From Phycisphaerae bacterium (lineage in GTDB: Bacteria; Planctomycetota; Phycisphaerae; JAAYCJ01), in NCBI GenBank assembly GCA_012514125.1, contig JAAZAW010000072.1:1-6611 (forward strand): a DNA stretch of 6,611 nt, written 5' to 3'. The notes beneath the pieces were generated by a model, which searched no databases, was not told where the DNA came from, and saw only the letters and a program-made list of their open reading frames with translations. This document shows positions 5,611-6,611 of this stretch, piece after piece (position 1 is the first letter of the stretch; each line of letters opens with the position of its first letter). The position numbers and the translations under genes were made by a program.

Positions 5611-6241
5611 CAACTTCCCCCAACGACCCTAAAACACAGCATCCTGCCGTTTCCAGACGTTCCCTGCTCGTATGCCCGCTGGCTACCAGAACGCAATCCA
5701 CCCCGATCGCCCGGGCAACTTCATAATCGTGCAGCGTATCGCCGATCAACAAAATATCCAAAGGAGAAATCCCCAACGACTCCACCAATCGCCTGCCGTT
5801 TTCAATCTTACTGCTGGCGTAATGATTATCCAGCCCCAACATCTCTACAAAAAAATCCCCAATCTGAAAATGCAAGATAATCTCCTCAAGCCGGCATTGC
5901 TGATACGCCGTCAAGATCGATTGGCTCATCCCTCGTCGCGGCACACTTCGCAACACCGCCAACGCATGCTCCTGGAGTTCGCATTCAAATCGCCGGAGAT
6001 CATAGTTCTCAATAAACTCCGTCGAAATCGCGTCATAAGACTCAACCGAAAAATCAAATCCAAGCTTTTCATAATAAGGCTTAACAGGAATGCAAAATTC
6101 TTCCTGATACTCATCCAAAGTAATCGCAGGCCTATGCCGGCTAACCAGAATCCCATTGAGAATCTCCACCCCCAACCAGGCATCGTTCAGCAGCGTCCCA
6201 TTCCAATCCCAGATCACATGTCTATAACCCGATAAATCCAT
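5603..6241 (-). CDS. HAD-superfamily hydrolase, phosphoglycolate phosphatase-like
   Basis: A 212-residue cytoplasmic protein with the four HAD motifs. Motif I is VIWDWNGTLL with D12 as the expected nucleophile; N14 replaces the second aspartate, which usually acts as acid/base in phosphatases. T111 in SILTAYQ fits motif II, K145 in SSKIENG motif III, and the LLIGDTLHDYEVA block (D168, D172) motif IV. A helical cap occupies about 20-90, and ASGHTS (187-192) is a common C-terminal element in this family. The substrate is unknown. The ATG at 6241 is preferred because the homologous part begins right after it and the preceding GAAGGTG repeats give Shine-Dalgarno-like bases; GTG at 6259 would add six residues written entirely in repeat. 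No partner gene points to a pathway. Confidence 0.85.
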   Translation of the reverse strand: MDLSGYRHVIWDWNGTLLNDAWLGVEILNGILVSRHRPAITLDEYQEEFCIPVKPYYEKLGFDFSVESYDAISTEFIENYDLRRFECELQEHALAVLRSVPRRGMSQSILTAYQQCRLEEIILHFQIGDFFVEMLGLDNHYASSKIENGRRLVESLGISPLDILLIGDTLHDYEVARAIGVDCVLVASGHTSRERLETAGCCVLGSLGEVGS

Positions 6242-6361
6242 CACCTTCCCACCTTTCACACTTTCACACTTTCACACCTTCCCACCTTCTCACCTTCCCA
6301 CCTTCCCACCTTCTCACCTTCTCACCTTCTCACCTTCTCACTTTCCCACTTTCCCACTTTC
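6241..6361. repeat. Minisatellite of 15 octamers upstream of the HAD gene
   Basis: Fifteen tandem units of consensus [TCA]CACYTTC run without a break; one unit (6249-6257) has an extra T. On the - strand each unit reads GAARGTGD, and the final unit ends with the A of the HAD start codon. Variants are clustered: CTTTC types lie at both ends and CCTTC types in the middle. The array forms most of the 5' leader of the HAD gene. It has no spacers and is not a CRISPR. Confidence 0.93.
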
Positions 6362-6392
6362 ACACCTCTTTCTCTTCCCTTCGCGTCTTAGC

Positions 6393-6474
6393 AATCCCCC
6401 TCCCCTCTGTCATTCCCGCGAAGGCGGGAATCCAGAAACGGCTCCAGCCGTTGAACAATCCTCTCCCCTCTGTC
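6393..6474. repeat. Second REP-like hairpin unit flanked by direct repeats
   Basis: The hairpin ATTCCCGC-GAAG-GCGGGAAT at 6412-6431, with its flanking C and CCA, is identical to that at 5064-5087 over 24 bases and in the same orientation. A second perfect stem, AACGGCT/AGCCGTT (6437-6452), follows it here. The unit is bracketed by near-identical direct repeats, 6393-6411 and 6457-6474, sharing TCCCCTCTGTC. That looks like a target duplication or a short tandem duplication. The rest of 6362-6484 is pyrimidine-rich and shows no gene. Confidence 0.75.
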
Positions 6475-6484
6475 CCACCTCCTA

Positions 6485-6611
6485 ATACGCTTTTGATTTA
6501 TACGTGTCGTAGTTTTGGACCCTGAGGAAAGTCGAAGGGTCTTTTGTTTGCTTATGCCTTGTCGCTTCGACCCATTCGACAAGCTCAGGGACCACAGGCT
6601 CAGCGACCGGA
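6485..6611. mobile_element. MITE-like element, right copy, inverted and cut by the window end
   Basis: Its reverse complement matches 175-278 of the left copy closely, including the terminal repeat (6485-6512) and the GACCCT/AGGGTC hairpin (6518-6541). It carries 24 extra bases (6570-6593) inside the GTCGCT/AGCGAC hairpin. The far terminal repeat, corresponding to left positions 129-156, should lie just beyond the window. Confidence 0.75.

Noticed and set aside
6241..6361. CRISPR array
   Set aside because: Units are contiguous 8-bp repeats with no spacers and no cas genes; this is a minisatellite.
6388..6582. 64-codon - strand frame at the right end
   Set aside because: It is translated MITE and REP sequence (for example the stretch DSRLRGND from the ATTCCCGC hairpin), a common artefact of these repeats.
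129..6611. Composite transposon carrying the five genes
   Set aside because: Inverted MITE-like copies do bracket the block, but there is no transposase, and the enclosed proS is a housekeeping gene. I keep only the weaker claim of an inverted repeat pair.

Overview
The window is 6.6 kb of bacterial chromosome with four confidently recognised genes, one probable HAD hydrolase gene, and an unusually dense set of short palindromic and tandem repeats in the gaps. No taxon marker is present. The ThuA-like protein next to an AraC regulator, the repeat-rich spacers and the flavour of the HAD protein suggest an environmental bacterium, perhaps of the Planctomycetota/Verrucomicrobiota group, but this is a guess. 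From about 1.4 kb to 6.5 kb the + strand is clearly richer in C than in G whichever strand is coding. This suggests that the - strand is the replication leading strand.

Layout. Positions 1-381 hold no gene. They contain a MITE-like element of about 150 bp (129-278) with terminal inverted repeats and an intrinsic terminator (292-331) for the gene to its right. A ThuA-like protein (382-1170, -) and an AraC-family regulator (1315-2187, +) are divergent around a 144-bp spacer with promoter-like elements and a palindrome, which is a classic regulator/target arrangement. Prolyl-tRNA synthetase proS (2222-3961, -) converges on araC with a 34-bp gap. After a 232-bp spacer with two short hairpins comes larB (4194-4964, +, TTG start), the first enzyme of nickel-pincer nucleotide synthesis, with no other lar gene in view.

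The last 1.65 kb is mostly repeats. Three different hairpin elements sit back to back just after larB (4988-5087). A long imperfect hairpin with T runs on both sides (5105-5177) looks like a bidirectional terminator. On the - strand are an HAD hydrolase gene (5603-6241) and, downstream of it, two doubtful small reading frames. One (5410-5571) has a perfect AGGAGG. The other (5124-5414) contains a duplicated HGG[IV]K[VI] peptide but no start codon ahead of the first copy. The HAD gene is capped at both ends by tandem repeats: 15 copies of an 8-bp unit whose last base is the A of the probable start codon, and a 7-bp unit that contains the stop codon. The window ends inside a second copy of the MITE, inverted relative to the first.

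The genes do not form one pathway. ThuA/AraC look like a small regulated sugar-related module, proS is housekeeping, larB belongs to cofactor synthesis, and HAD is an uncharacterised phosphatase-like enzyme. I see no defence system, prophage, transposase, CRISPR array, tRNA or rRNA.
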